Assembly (NCBI GenBank): GCA_036267975.1
Contig: DATAVA010000041.1
Location: 1 to 64,000, forward strand
Origin: DAIDKA01 sp036267975
Lineage (GTDB): Bacteria > Pseudomonadota > Gammaproteobacteria > Steroidobacterales > Steroidobacteraceae
Direction: 5' to 3'
DNA length: 64,000 nt
The notes beneath the pieces were generated by a model. That model had not been told where the DNA came from. It saw nothing but the letters and a program-made list of their open reading frames with translations, and searched no databases. Position numbers and translations under genes: made by a program. Shown piece by piece: positions 8,759-17,195 of the stretch (position 1 is its first letter; the number at the start of each line of letters is the position of its first letter).

Positions 8759-9910
8759 TCACCCTCGTCCCAGCGCGGCGGTGATGGGCATCCGCGCCAC
8801 GCGCGATGCCGGCAGGGCGGCCCCAAGAAAGGCCAGACCCGCCGCACACAGCAGACCGGCCGCGGCCACCCTTCCGGAGACGACGATTGAGCCGATATCC
8901 TCGCGGGCGAGGGGGGCGATGAGTCGGGCGATGATCAGGCCGAGCGCCGCCGCGGGCAGGCACAACAGCAGCGCCTCCGCGAAGGCCAGGAGCAGCACGC
9001 GTCCATCGGAATAGCCGACGGACTTGAGTATGCCGAACTCGCGCGCGCGCTCTTCGAGTGCCTGGCGCAGCGAGTTGCCGGTGAGGAAGGCGAGGGTGAA
9101 CAGCACGGCACCGATGACGGCGTCGGTGAAGAGCTCGACATCGCCCATCTGTTTGGCCTGGGCCTGCGCGCGCTGCTCCTGTGAGCGGGTGCGCGTTTCG
9201 TGGGAGGAGTTGGCGAAGGCCGTGTCGATGGCCGCGGCCATCGCGGTGGCCCGGGTGGGGTCCTTGAGGCGCACATAGAAGAGCTCGGCGGTATCGTGAT
9301 CCGCCGTGCGCGAATCGTTGAAGTAGTCGTAGTTCATGACCCCGAAGTACGAGGGGGTCGGTGAATTCGGCGTGTCAAAGGTGCCGAGGAGTTCAAACGT
9401 CCAGGTCGTCGTGCCATCGGTCTTGACCGCCGTGGTCTGCAGCGGAATGGTGTCGCCAACCTTCCAGCCGAACTGCGTGAGCATGGGGGGTGTCACCAGC
9501 ATGCCGTTGCGGGTATGGACTAGGGCTGCGACGGCGCTCGGGGTGACCTTGAGGCCGGCGGCCGTCAGATGGAAGAACAGGTCCGGATAGGTCGCCAGCA
9601 GGACGACGGAACTGTTCGGACTGGGGTCGCGGTAGTTGGCGACGAAGTAGGCCCGTGGTGCAGCCTCCGCGATGCCACGCATGCTGCGCAGGATCGCCAG
9701 GGCGGACATCGGCATCGGCGGGGAACCGCGTACGCGGGTGTTGGTGATGAGGAACTCGCGATGCGCATTCGCGATGGCGCGGGCGAATCCGGCATTGACG
9801 CCTTCGAGCAGTCCGAGCAGCACGAAGGCGATGACGATGCACAACGCCGTCAGGGTCGAGCGCACGGGGCGGCGCCACAGTCCAGCCCACACCAGCGGCA
9901 GAAACTTCAT
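8759..9910 (-). CDS. FtsX/MacB-type ABC transporter permease, pair 2, A-type
   Basis: A 383-residue permease beginning MKFLPLVWAGLWRRP, matching the A-type paralogues. A periplasmic domain contains FGWKVGDTIPLQT and FELLGTFDTPNSP, and the C-terminal membrane bundle carries LEERAREFGILKSVGYSDGR. Its ATG overlaps the amidohydrolase stop by 4 bases (ATGA at 9907-9910), indicating translational coupling, so the amidohydrolase and the transporter pair are probably made together. It is placed as an inner-membrane subunit of a heteromeric ABC system; the partner ATPase is not in the window. Confidence 0.88.
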   Translation of the reverse strand: MKFLPLVWAGLWRRPVRSTLTALCIVIAFVLLGLLEGVNAGFARAIANAHREFLITNTRVRGSPPMPMSALAILRSMRGIAEAAPRAYFVANYRDPSPNSSVVLLATYPDLFFHLTAAGLKVTPSAVAALVHTRNGMLVTPPMLTQFGWKVGDTIPLQTTAVKTDGTTTWTFELLGTFDTPNSPTPSYFGVMNYDYFNDSRTADHDTAELFYVRLKDPTRATAMAAAIDTAFANSSHETRTRSQEQRAQAQAKQMGDVELFTDAVIGAVLFTLAFLTGNSLRQALEERAREFGILKSVGYSDGRVLLLAFAEALLLCLPAAALGLIIARLIAPLAREDIGSIVVSGRVAAAGLLCAAGLAFLGAALPASRVARMPITAALGRG

Positions 9911-11544
9911 AGCGCCCGGTAGATCACCTTGCCGTCCACGACCGTGAGCACGGAATGCAATTGGCGGATCGCCGAATCGGGTACCTTCTTCGGATCGAAA
10001 TAATCACCGCTGAGCACGACCAGGTCGCCCAACCTGCCAGCTTCGATCGAGCCGATCTTATCCTCCTCGCGGAAGAACCAGCCGTTGTCGGCGGTGTAAA
10101 GGCGGAGGGCTTCGGCACGGGTTATGGTCTGGCCGGCGTTGACGAGATGCCCCCCGGCATTCATGCCCGTGACCATGTAATAGATCATGTTCCATGGATC
10201 GAGCGTCGAGATCTGCGCGGCATCGGATCCGGCGCCGGCGTGGATGCCACTGTCGAGAATCATGCGCACCGGCGGCCCCGCATTCGCGTCGGTTGCATCC
10301 GACAGGTACTTGAAGGGATGGATGGCGATCCCGGCGCCGAGTGCCTTGAACCGCTTCACGGTCGGCTCATCGATCTGCGGCACGTGCGCAGCGGACCAGT
10401 GCAGCTTCGCAATCGGCGTCACGGCGTTGACGGCCTCGAAAGTCGCCAGCGTGATCTTGTCTTCGGCCAGCGAGAGACTGTGCTGCTGGAACGACCAGCC
10501 ATGCGCGGCGATGAACTCCAGCGCGCCCAGATAATTGGGCGGCGTGGCGACCGGACCGAACAGCGGCCAGCTGGTCGCAAATTCACCGATGCCGGAGATG
10601 CGCATCATGTCGTCCCCGAAACGGTCGAACGCATTGAGCACCCGTTCGCGGGTGATCGGAAAGTCCTGCCCCTGGTCCATGCTCAGGAAAAAAACCCGCA
10701 GCCGGGTGGAGAGTTTTCCCTCCCGGTGCAATGCCAGGAACGGCTCATACATGGCGAACGGATCCCCGGAGGCGAGTCCGTCGAACACGAAGGAGTCCTT
10801 CATGTCGCGGGTTCCGGGCTCGACGAACTCACCCATGTCGACGTTCGTGGTTACTCCGACGCGGGCCGAATATGCCATTGCATCGAGCACGCCCTGTCTG
10901 CGGTCATCCGGCGTCTGCAGTGCGGCCAGCGCGTGCATCGCGGCAAGTGAGGCAGGGCCGGCACCGATCTGTCCGGTGTCGCTGACCGCCACGCCGTGGG
11001 CCGCCAGGTAGGCTTTGCCCTTGGAATTGGTGACCGCCGGGCCGGTGAAGGCGACAAACAGCAGCGCCGGGTTGGCAGGCAACGCCGCGTCGAGCTCCGC
11101 CAGCGTCGGCAGGCGCTTTTCCGCGAACTGCCCCGGGATCCAGCCGCCCATGGCGGTGATCCAGGCATCGGCCGGCACCGTCGCGGTGCGAGCGTGCAGG
11201 GCGGTCTGAACCTCCGCAATACTGGTTGCCGATTCCAGTCGCGTGTCGTGGCCGGGACGCTCGCTGAGCAGCACGATATGGTTGTGATTGTCGATCAGTC
11301 CGGGTACGACCGTGCGACCGTGCACGTCGATGACCTGCATGCACGGATCCTGCGCATTGTCCGGGGCGGTGAACAGGCCGCGCCGGATGGTGACGGAAGA
11401 CACCACCGTGTCGTGGGCATCCATGGTGTGGATCCGGCCGTTGACGATGCGCACATCGCGCGATCCGGTGCAGTTCTGTGCCGTGGCCGAGAATGTGCCG
11501 CCCACAAGAATGAGCGCTGCCAGCGCTTGAATCATGGTCCGCAT
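9907..11544 (-). CDS. YtcJ-type metal-dependent amidohydrolase, exported
   Basis: A 545-residue Amidohydro_3 family protein. A signal peptide (MRTMIQALAALILVGGTFSATAQ) precedes a beta-sandwich entry (DVRIVNGRIHTMDAHD) and the TIM-barrel metal motif in GLIDNHNHIVL. Later barrel segments include HWSAAHVPQ, GIAIHPFKYL, GIHAGAGSDA and the C-terminal GRLGDLVVLSGDYF. The ATG at 11544 has AGGG 7 bases upstream. It follows the GMC oxidoreductase by 16 bases and overlaps the next permease gene by 4. Members hydrolyse amide-type bonds in varied small molecules; the substrate cannot be read from sequence. The export signal fits the periplasmic theme of the cluster. Confidence 0.88.
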   Translation of the reverse strand: MRTMIQALAALILVGGTFSATAQNCTGSRDVRIVNGRIHTMDAHDTVVSSVTIRRGLFTAPDNAQDPCMQVIDVHGRTVVPGLIDNHNHIVLLSERPGHDTRLESATSIAEVQTALHARTATVPADAWITAMGGWIPGQFAEKRLPTLAELDAALPANPALLFVAFTGPAVTNSKGKAYLAAHGVAVSDTGQIGAGPASLAAMHALAALQTPDDRRQGVLDAMAYSARVGVTTNVDMGEFVEPGTRDMKDSFVFDGLASGDPFAMYEPFLALHREGKLSTRLRVFFLSMDQGQDFPITRERVLNAFDRFGDDMMRISGIGEFATSWPLFGPVATPPNYLGALEFIAAHGWSFQQHSLSLAEDKITLATFEAVNAVTPIAKLHWSAAHVPQIDEPTVKRFKALGAGIAIHPFKYLSDATDANAGPPVRMILDSGIHAGAGSDAAQISTLDPWNMIYYMVTGMNAGGHLVNAGQTITRAEALRLYTADNGWFFREEDKIGSIEAGRLGDLVVLSGDYFDPKKVPDSAIRQLHSVLTVVDGKVIYRAL

Positions 11545-11560
11545 TTGATGCCCTCCGGTA

Positions 11561-13132
11561 CTAGATGCTGTGCGCAGCCATCTGCGCAGCGATGAACTGC
11601 GCTTGCCGCAGCGCGAGGGCCACGATGGTCAAGGTCGGGTTCGCCGATCCTGGCGTACTCATTGCGCTGCCATCGGAGATGAAGAGGTTGGTAATGTCGT
11701 GCGCCTGACCGTGCGCGTTCGCGACACCTTCCGCCGGATCCTTGCTCATGCGCGCCGTGCACATATTGTGCGTGGCGGGGGTCTGCCGCGAGTTGACGAC
11801 GCGGATGGCGCCGACGGCTTCATAAAGCGCCTTTGACTGCCGCTGTGCGTGCGCGCGCATGGCGGCGTTGTTCTCATGGTCATCAACGTGGATGTTGGCC
11901 ACGGGAAGGCCGAACGCATCCTTCACCTTCGGGTTCAGGGTGATGCGGTTCGTGGCGCGCGGCATGTCCTCGCCGTTGATGAACATGCCGGCCATGCTGC
12001 GATAGTGGTCGAGGACGAAGGCGAAATCGCGCCCCCACATCGTGCTCGGCAGCCCGGCCAGCGGCAGGCTCGGCAGATCCAGCGCGGCCAGTTCCAGGTG
12101 GTAGCCACCGGCGAAGCCGCGCTTCGGATCGTGTTTGGTCTCATCCTCGATGATGCCGGCGAGCGTCGTGCCGCGCCAGAAATGGATCGGCTTGTCGAAA
12201 ATTCCCCAGACGAAGCCGCCGGTGTGGCTGCAGTAATTGCGCCCGACCTGATCGCTGGAATTGGCGAGCCCATGCGGGAACTTCGCGGACTCGGACAGCA
12301 GCAGCAGGCGCGCGGTCTCCACTGAGTTGCACGCCACGCACACGATCCGCGCCTTTTGCCGCTGCTCGTTGCCGTGGACATCCCGATATACGACCCCCGT
12401 GGCCAGGCCATTCTCGCCGTGTTCGATCCGCACCGCCCGGCATTGAATGCGCAGGTCGAGGTTTCCGGTCGCCTCGGCGCGCGGAATCTCGGTATACAAC
12501 GTGCTCCACTTCGCGCCGGTCTTGCAGCCCTGGACACAGAAGCCCTGCTGGATGCACAGCCCACGCCCATCGGCGGGGCGGGTATTGATGGCCATGTAAT
12601 TGGTGTGCACGCGCTTGTAGCCGATGCGCTTGGCGCCGTTGTACATCACCTTGAAGTGGCTCGAAGCGGGCAGGCCGGGATTGCCGTTGCGCCGCGTGAC
12701 CACCATGCGCTTCTCGGCCAGCTGGTAGTAGCGCTCCAGTTCGGCGTACTCGATGGGCCAGTCGATCAGCGATGCGCCCTTCAGCTCGCCATAGGTGCTG
12801 CGCGAGCGCACTTCCCACGGCCGGATTCGCGGCGTCGCGCCGGTCCAGTGGACGGTAGTGCCGCCGACCGTCTTGCACGTCCACGAGGGCAGCGTCGGAT
12901 AATCCTGCGCGACCGTCGTGGTCCCGGATATCGTGCGCGGCTCCAGCCAGGTCAGTTGGGCGAAGGCATCGCCCGGCACCTGCGTAAAACTTGCGAGCGA
13001 CTGGCGTGCGCCGGCTTCGAGCAGCACGACCTTGATGCCACGACGCGTCAGCTCGTGGGCGAGCGTACCGCCGCCGGCACCGGAGCCGATGATGACGACC
13101 GCACCTGAATCATCCTGCGATATGCGCGCCAT
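11561..13132 (-). CDS. GMC-family FAD oxidoreductase (gluconate/glucose dehydrogenase large-subunit type)
   Basis: A 523-residue flavoprotein. The FAD dinucleotide motif is VIIGSGAGGGTLAHEL (residues 13-28), with the GMC signatures GGTTVHWTGATPR (90-102) and the C-terminal THNMCTARM and SANPTLTIVALALR segments containing the catalytic His and Asn region. Three cysteines lie at 193, 199 and 203 (CIQQGFC, then C), as in the cysteine-containing loop of related membrane-linked sugar dehydrogenases. It has no signal peptide of its own, while the adjacent small subunit has a Tat signal, consistent with co-export of a folded complex. The electron acceptor and sugar or alcohol substrate are unknown; no cytochrome subunit is next to it. 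Confidence 0.9.
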   Translation of the reverse strand: MARISQDDSGAVVIIGSGAGGGTLAHELTRRGIKVVLLEAGARQSLASFTQVPGDAFAQLTWLEPRTISGTTTVAQDYPTLPSWTCKTVGGTTVHWTGATPRIRPWEVRSRSTYGELKGASLIDWPIEYAELERYYQLAEKRMVVTRRNGNPGLPASSHFKVMYNGAKRIGYKRVHTNYMAINTRPADGRGLCIQQGFCVQGCKTGAKWSTLYTEIPRAEATGNLDLRIQCRAVRIEHGENGLATGVVYRDVHGNEQRQKARIVCVACNSVETARLLLLSESAKFPHGLANSSDQVGRNYCSHTGGFVWGIFDKPIHFWRGTTLAGIIEDETKHDPKRGFAGGYHLELAALDLPSLPLAGLPSTMWGRDFAFVLDHYRSMAGMFINGEDMPRATNRITLNPKVKDAFGLPVANIHVDDHENNAAMRAHAQRQSKALYEAVGAIRVVNSRQTPATHNMCTARMSKDPAEGVANAHGQAHDITNLFISDGSAMSTPGSANPTLTIVALALRQAQFIAAQMAAHSI

Positions 13133-13141
13133 GGCTCCTCC

Positions 13142-13690
13142 TCATGCGCCCGGAACCGGGCCGCTATCCTCGAGCGGCACCTCGGGCAACCAGTGCAGAT
13201 CGTTGAACCCGCGCAGCAGGTACCCGCCCTTCGAGAAAGCCTCGCCCTCGTAACCGAAGTACGCGTAGGCAATCGGCGTCGCATACAGCGTCCCGAGCGT
13301 CTTCACGCGCAGGGCCTGGAAGAACGGCGTGGATTCGATCGCCTTCAGGGACTGGACCCGCGTAGCTTCGGCAGCGGAGGCAAATGCAGGTCCGAGCTGG
13401 TGGACACCCTGCCGCAGCATGGCGAGCAATTGCGCATCCTTGCCGGCGTCGGCGTCGAGCGACTGAATGACCAGCGCGTAGGCGGCGTCATCGAGCTTGT
13501 CGTGGGGCGCAATGGTGCGCGCGACGGCCATGAGCGTTGTGCCCTCGGTGCTCGAGAGGACCTTCAGATCTATGGCCCATGCGCGGCTTGGCACCAGCAG
13601 CGCCAGCGGGCTGCCCGCCGCAATCAGGCCGGTCAGCACACCGGATGCGCCCAGGAAGTCACGGCGCGGGATCAGCGTCTTCGAGGTCAC
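13142..13690 (-). CDS. Gluconate 2-dehydrogenase subunit 3-like protein with Tat signal
   Basis: A 182-residue protein whose N-terminus has a twin-arginine motif (IPRRDFLG), a hydrophobic stretch and an AWA cleavage site near residue 39. The mature part contains RTIAPHDKLDDAAY and TPIAYAYFGYEG, typical of the small subunit that accompanies GMC-type sugar dehydrogenases. It starts at GTG 13690 with AGGAG 5 bases upstream. It precedes the GMC gene by 9 bases. Family knowledge: the small subunit acts as the export escort and assembly factor for its flavoprotein partner. Confidence 0.87.
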   Translation of the reverse strand: MTSKTLIPRRDFLGASGVLTGLIAAGSPLALLVPSRAWAIDLKVLSSTEGTTLMAVARTIAPHDKLDDAAYALVIQSLDADAGKDAQLLAMLRQGVHQLGPAFASAAEATRVQSLKAIESTPFFQALRVKTLGTLYATPIAYAYFGYEGEAFSKGGYLLRGFNDLHWLPEVPLEDSGPVPGA

Positions 13691-13781
13691 GGCTGCTCCT
13701 GACTCATTCGCGGGACATGGGCAGCTTAGATACCACGACCAGGCGCGGGAGTCACTGTGGGATCTGCGACGCCGGGCCTGG

Positions 13782-15794
13782 CTACGGGCTCATGCCGAAG
13801 GCCTGCCTGAGAAAGGCGTCGCTCCTGCGCAGCATGTCGGCCCGTACCGCAGAATCAGCCAGCTGGTGGTCACGGTCGTCATAGATCACGAGCTCGCATT
13901 TTACGCCAGCGCTTTTGAGCGCCGTCGCCATGTGCCGGGACTCTTCCACCGAGACATTTCGATCCAGAGTGCCGTGAAACAGCAGCACAGGCTGTTTGAA
14001 CTTGGCGACCTGATTGACGGGTGAACCATCACGCATATGCGGGCCGGAACCGATGAAGTCGCTCACCGCGTAGTAATTGGTGAAAAAACCATACTCGCTC
14101 TTCAGTTCGGACAGATCAGTCACCGGCGCGATGGCCACGATCGCCTTGAATATTCCCGGATCGATGGCTACGGACTGCAGGGCGGCATAGCCGCCGTAGG
14201 ACCAGCCGACAATGCCGAGCTTGGCCGGGTCTGCAATTCCCTCTTTTACGAGCCATCTTCCGGAGGCGACCACATCTCCTACGGCTACCTCCCAGGATTT
14301 GAATCCGTTGTCCCTGAACCAGTCATCCCCGTATCCGGAGGAGCCGCGGAAATTCGGCTGCAGGACGGCGTAGCCACGTGCGGCGAAAAACTGGGCGAGC
14401 CAGTCAAATCCCCAGTCATCGCGCGTGCTCGGACCCCCATGGGGCATCACTATTGCGGGTAGCCCGTGCGGATTGTCGATGCCAGGCGGCAGGGTCAGAT
14501 ACCCGGGGATCATCTGCCGATCCGCAGCCGGATAGGTGATCGGTCTGACGCGGCCGAGCGCGATACCCTCTAGCTTCGCCCGAGTCGGCAGTAGCCGGTG
14601 CAGTGAATTGGTCTGGCGATCGAGGATGTAATAGGTGCCGGGATCGATGTCGCTCCCGGCACGGATAAGCAGTTTGCTTTCATCGACGCTGGAATCGACT
14701 ACGCCTATGAGCGGCTCCTGCGGAAGCACCTTGTGCAGGGCCGCGATCGTTTGCTTGATGTCATCGGCGAAGTACTCGGTGTGTTCGTAATCGGTTGAAT
14801 AGGCCACTCCCACGACACGGTGCCGACGCCCAATGGTGAGAAGACTTTGCAGATCCACGTCCGGCCGGGAATAAATGAGCTTTTCTTGTAATGAACCGTC
14901 CAGACTCAGGGAGTAAAGCGCGAACCGGCCGTTGAGTTTCTTCCACCCGTAGGCGATGTTCAGGTCATGATCGACCGCAACCGGCTGGAAGCCCGTATTC
15001 GTGCTTTCGTCAAAGGTGCTCAGCTCGTGCCAGTCGGTTGAATCCTGCAGGCGATACAGGTACAAAGTTGTGGTCGTGGTCCTGCCGTTCCCGGCGAAAT
15101 TCACCTCACCAAGTACACGCACGGTGCCGCGCCCGTCGCTCAGATACATTATGCCGTCCCGACGTGGCGGAATCAGCGGCTTAGACACGAGCGTGCGGGT
15201 GTCGACCAGGTCCACGCCGACCCCCGAAAGGACATCCTTGCCGATCACCGAGCCGGGATGGGTATCAGGTAGATGCACCCGCTCCATCAGCACCGAACCG
15301 TCCTGATCGGGAAGCCAGTCGATGACAACCCCGTCCTGCGTTGCGAACGCCGAAGTATATGAGCTCTGCGGTGCGCTCAACTTCTGAGGCTTGCTGCCAT
15401 CCGCATTGACCGCATACGAGCGCGCGAACGGTAGGCGGCCCGCAAGGTTGTTGTTGATCTTGTCATTCAATACGCCATATACGCTGCAGACCAGACGATC
15501 ATTGGCGACCCAGTCACAGCCATTCATGCGAAAGGGTTTGCCATCCGCATAGAAGGCAACCTTGGGCTTTGCACCCGGCGCCAGATTCAAGGTATAGACG
15601 ACTGAGCCCTGGCCTTGAATGGGTGTGACGAACAAGATGCTGTTACCGTCCGGCGATAATCGTAACGTCTCGACATCCGGGCGGGCGCCGAATGCTGCCG
15701 CAGCATCGAAGGGGGCGGAACCTTCGGCCTGCAGGTACGGCGCGGCACTCAGCAGTGCCAATCCGCATAGAAACATCGACTGAACTCGCACCAT
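13782..15794 (-). CDS. S9-family prolyl-oligopeptidase-like serine peptidase, exported
   Basis: A 670-residue protein with a signal peptide (MVRVQSMFLCGLALLSAAPYLQA). An N-terminal beta-propeller region (LRLSPDGNSILFVTP and repeats to ~400) is followed by an alpha/beta hydrolase domain with the nucleophile Ser532 in GWSYGGY, the acid in LFHGTLDRNV and the His in DDRDHQLAD. The ATG at 15794 is chosen because AGGGAG lies 8 bases upstream; the GTG at 15803 abuts that motif. Its base composition looks somewhat less GC-rich than its neighbours (impression, not calculated). It is 91 bases upstream of the Tat small subunit, and a decayed copy of the gene lies just upstream at 15822-15985. Confidence 0.92.
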   Translation of the reverse strand: MVRVQSMFLCGLALLSAAPYLQAEGSAPFDAAAAFGARPDVETLRLSPDGNSILFVTPIQGQGSVVYTLNLAPGAKPKVAFYADGKPFRMNGCDWVANDRLVCSVYGVLNDKINNNLAGRLPFARSYAVNADGSKPQKLSAPQSSYTSAFATQDGVVIDWLPDQDGSVLMERVHLPDTHPGSVIGKDVLSGVGVDLVDTRTLVSKPLIPPRRDGIMYLSDGRGTVRVLGEVNFAGNGRTTTTTLYLYRLQDSTDWHELSTFDESTNTGFQPVAVDHDLNIAYGWKKLNGRFALYSLSLDGSLQEKLIYSRPDVDLQSLLTIGRRHRVVGVAYSTDYEHTEYFADDIKQTIAALHKVLPQEPLIGVVDSSVDESKLLIRAGSDIDPGTYYILDRQTNSLHRLLPTRAKLEGIALGRVRPITYPAADRQMIPGYLTLPPGIDNPHGLPAIVMPHGGPSTRDDWGFDWLAQFFAARGYAVLQPNFRGSSGYGDDWFRDNGFKSWEVAVGDVVASGRWLVKEGIADPAKLGIVGWSYGGYAALQSVAIDPGIFKAIVAIAPVTDLSELKSEYGFFTNYYAVSDFIGSGPHMRDGSPVNQVAKFKQPVLLFHGTLDRNVSVEESRHMATALKSAGVKCELVIYDDRDHQLADSAVRADMLRRSDAFLRQAFGMSP

Positions 15795-15821
15795 GATCGA
15801 CACTCCCTGTTGTCGTTGGGC

Positions 15822-15985
15822 TTACGAAATCATCCCGAAGGCCTGCTGCCGGAACGCACCGCAGAATCATCGAGCTGATGGTCGCGGTCCTGGTAGGACA
15901 CGGGCCCGTCGGGCGCCAGCCGCAGCCCCGCGACGCCGGGTCGCGCTCCCAAAGCCGCGGTGGCATCGATGTGCACGCGCAGCAT
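15822..15985 (-). pseudogene. Internally deleted relic of the neighbouring S9 peptidase gene
   Basis: The minus-strand frame from ATG 15985 to TGA 15830 encodes 51 residues joining two ends of the adjacent peptidase. IDATAALGARPGVAGLRLAPDG matches the intact gene's FDAAAAFGARPDV and LRLSPDG near its start (split here). Directly after it, YQDRDHQLDDSAVR matches DDRDHQLADSAVR near its end. A second small deletion then shifts frame: in the next frame FRQQAFGM followed by a stop at 15822 matches the intact C-terminus LRQAFGM. About 580 codons in the middle are missing. A GGAGGGA motif 8 bases before the ATG means the short peptide could still be translated. It probably records a tandem duplication followed by deletion. 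Confidence 0.85.
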
Positions 15986-16035
15986 GTTTGAGTCCCTCCG
16001 CTGCGCAAATCCTAGCAGAGGAGAGGCGTTCGCGT

Positions 16036-17193
16036 TCAGACCGCCCGCAAAGCGTCATTCACCGAGCGCCGGGCGGCTCGAATGGCCGGCGGCAGGCCGC
16101 CGAGGAGGGCCAGTGCGACGGCCCAGGCGATGCCGAGTGCGACCAGGCGCAGGGAGATCGACAGATCAAATACATTACGGGCCTGCACCACATGCTTGCC
16201 GTTGAACAGCAGCCAGGCGGCCACCACGCCGGCCAGCGCACCGAACAGGGCAAGGACCACCGTTTCGATCAGGACGGACAAGGCGACCGGCAGGGGCTGG
16301 TAGCCGATGGCCCGCAGGGTCGCCAGTTCGCGGGTTCGAACGCTCACTGCGGCGTACATCAGTTTCACGGTGCCGAACACGGCGCCGAGCGCCATCATGG
16401 CGGCCACGGCGTAGGCGAGGGCGGTGAAGAAAGCAGAATTGCGATTGGCGGTGAGCTCGGCGTAATCCGACTGCCGCACCGCAATTTGCATGAGGCTCGG
16501 ATTGATGGCGATCCAGCGCGCGAAGTTGTCGAATGCCGCGGGCGTCTGCAGTTTCACCACGATGCTGTCATATCCGTTCGTCTGCCTGTCAGCGATCAGC
16601 GTATCGGTGTCGCTGAGTGTCTCGCTTTCAAGCATGCTCCCATCGTCCGTGAACATTCCGACGATAGGCCACGGACCGCCGGCCAGCAGGATCGCATCCC
16701 CTATCCGTAACTGAAAGGTGCGCGCGGCCGCCACGCCCAGGATGACTTCGTGTCGACCGGAACGGAAGGACCGACCCGCGATGATCTTCAGATTCGGGCG
16801 CAATGCGAAACCGACGGGGCCGATTCCGCGCAGATTCGGTGAGCCGAGGGCATAGGGCCCCATCGGCGGAACCCATATCTGAAACTCTCCGTCGGCGAGC
16901 GGATGTCCGTCCGCGCTCCTGGCGATGCCGGGCGCGTCCAGAATCGTACCGATGATGTTGGTGGGAATGGCATGGGCGCGTCGGGCGCCTTCCTCTGGCA
17001 GCACCACTGCCTGCTGCGGATCCTCTCCGGACCGATAGGCGCGCAGCATGCCGGCGGTGACCGAGAGCATGGAAAGCAGCACCGCGATCACGCACGCCAC
17101 GCTGATGATGAGCACCAGCGCCGACCACTTGCGCTGTGCGATGCCCAGGAAGGCCAGCCGCGTCAGAACCAGGGTCTGGGTCAGCACCGGCAT
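16036..17193 (-). CDS. FtsX/MacB-type ABC transporter permease, pair 3, B-type
   Basis: A 385-residue permease: N-terminal helix (LIISVACVIAVLLSMLSV), periplasmic domain with LRPNLKIIAGRSFRSGRHEVILG (read as IIAGRSFRSGRHEVILG) and GGPWPIVGMFTDDG, and three C-terminal helices with VRTRELATLRAIGYQPLPV and FNGKHVVQ. Its start is 2 bases after the A-type partner's stop. It closely matches the B-type permeases of pairs 1 and 2. It lies 50 bases upstream of the S9 relic, and the S9 peptidase follows on the same strand. The substrate is unknown and no ATPase is adjacent. Confidence 0.87.
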   Translation of the reverse strand: MPVLTQTLVLTRLAFLGIAQRKWSALVLIISVACVIAVLLSMLSVTAGMLRAYRSGEDPQQAVVLPEEGARRAHAIPTNIIGTILDAPGIARSADGHPLADGEFQIWVPPMGPYALGSPNLRGIGPVGFALRPNLKIIAGRSFRSGRHEVILGVAAARTFQLRIGDAILLAGGPWPIVGMFTDDGSMLESETLSDTDTLIADRQTNGYDSIVVKLQTPAAFDNFARWIAINPSLMQIAVRQSDYAELTANRNSAFFTALAYAVAAMMALGAVFGTVKLMYAAVSVRTRELATLRAIGYQPLPVALSVLIETVVLALFGALAGVVAAWLLFNGKHVVQARNVFDLSISLRLVALGIAWAVALALLGGLPPAIRAARRSVNDALRAV

Positions 17194-17195
17194 GT

